From Antedon mediterranea (Eukaryota > Echinodermata > Crinoidea > Comatulida > Antedonidae), in assembly GCF_964355755.1 (NCBI RefSeq), contig NC_092672.1, positions 35,958,501 to 36,022,500 of the forward strand: a stretch of DNA of 64,000 nucleotides, in the 5' to 3' direction. Below the pieces are notes generated by a model. That model had not been told where the DNA came from. It searched no databases and was given only the letters and a program-made list of their open reading frames with translations. The position numbers and the translations under genes were made by a program. This document shows, piece by piece, positions 63,915 to 64,000 of the stretch. Numbering within the stretch: position 1 is the stretch's first letter; each line of letters starts with the position of its first letter.

Positions 63915-64000
63915 TTACAGTTAGGGCTGCTTTGGCAATTGAATTTCTTGAATAAAGGAACCTTTATGATTATTTTAATACGATATAAAATGTGTACATT

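Overview
This is a eukaryotic, AT-rich window with short split exons separated by repeat-filled introns. The best-supported content is the 3' two-thirds of one gene, a BRIP1/FANCJ (XPD-family, BRCA1-interacting DNA helicase) homologue on the + strand. The invertebrate-style repeats, the abundance of the word AGGCCTA and the protein sequence suggest a marine invertebrate deuterostome, most likely an echinoderm. That assignment is my inference and not a database result.

Region by region: bases 1-3282 hold no gene I recognise apart from one possible extra BRIP1 exon (2442-2488). From 3283 to 36651 I can chain 18 exons with canonical AG/GT borders and fully compatible phases. Together they give 3252 coding bases, an unbroken reading frame of 1083 residues ending at TAA 36649-36651. 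The first 13 exons encode the second half of the helicase core, including the SGTLSP, motif V and motif VI blocks. A 1420-base exon encodes a long disordered tail with a conserved TPELFD phospho-motif and basic clusters. Four further exons encode a cysteine-rich C-terminal extension that human BRIP1 does not have. The 5' exons (Walker A, Fe-S cluster, DEAH box) lie upstream of the window.

The introns carry about half of a very dense palindromic MITE family (24 copies over the window, here called family A), other MITE families (B to F), two large minisatellites (17 copies of about 52 bp; about 38 copies of 57 bp), SINE and LINE tails, and a reverse-oriented LINE fragment. Bases 37032-64000 look like a gene desert. 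They contain a recent 5'-truncated LINE insertion (43597-46128) with a 13-bp target-site duplication, more MITEs, several minisatellites, a long pyrimidine tract, and stretches of mixed-composition sequence that could be regulatory. Two possible first exons there are weak.

I found no rRNA, functional tRNA, CRISPR array or bacterial-type operon. The most noteworthy items are the Cys-rich extension of BRIP1, the conserved TopBP1-type TPELFD motif, an in-frame alternative donor that would delete helicase motif IV, the extreme density and internal structure of MITE family A, and a minisatellite that repeats a splice-acceptor-like sequence 17 times just before an exon.
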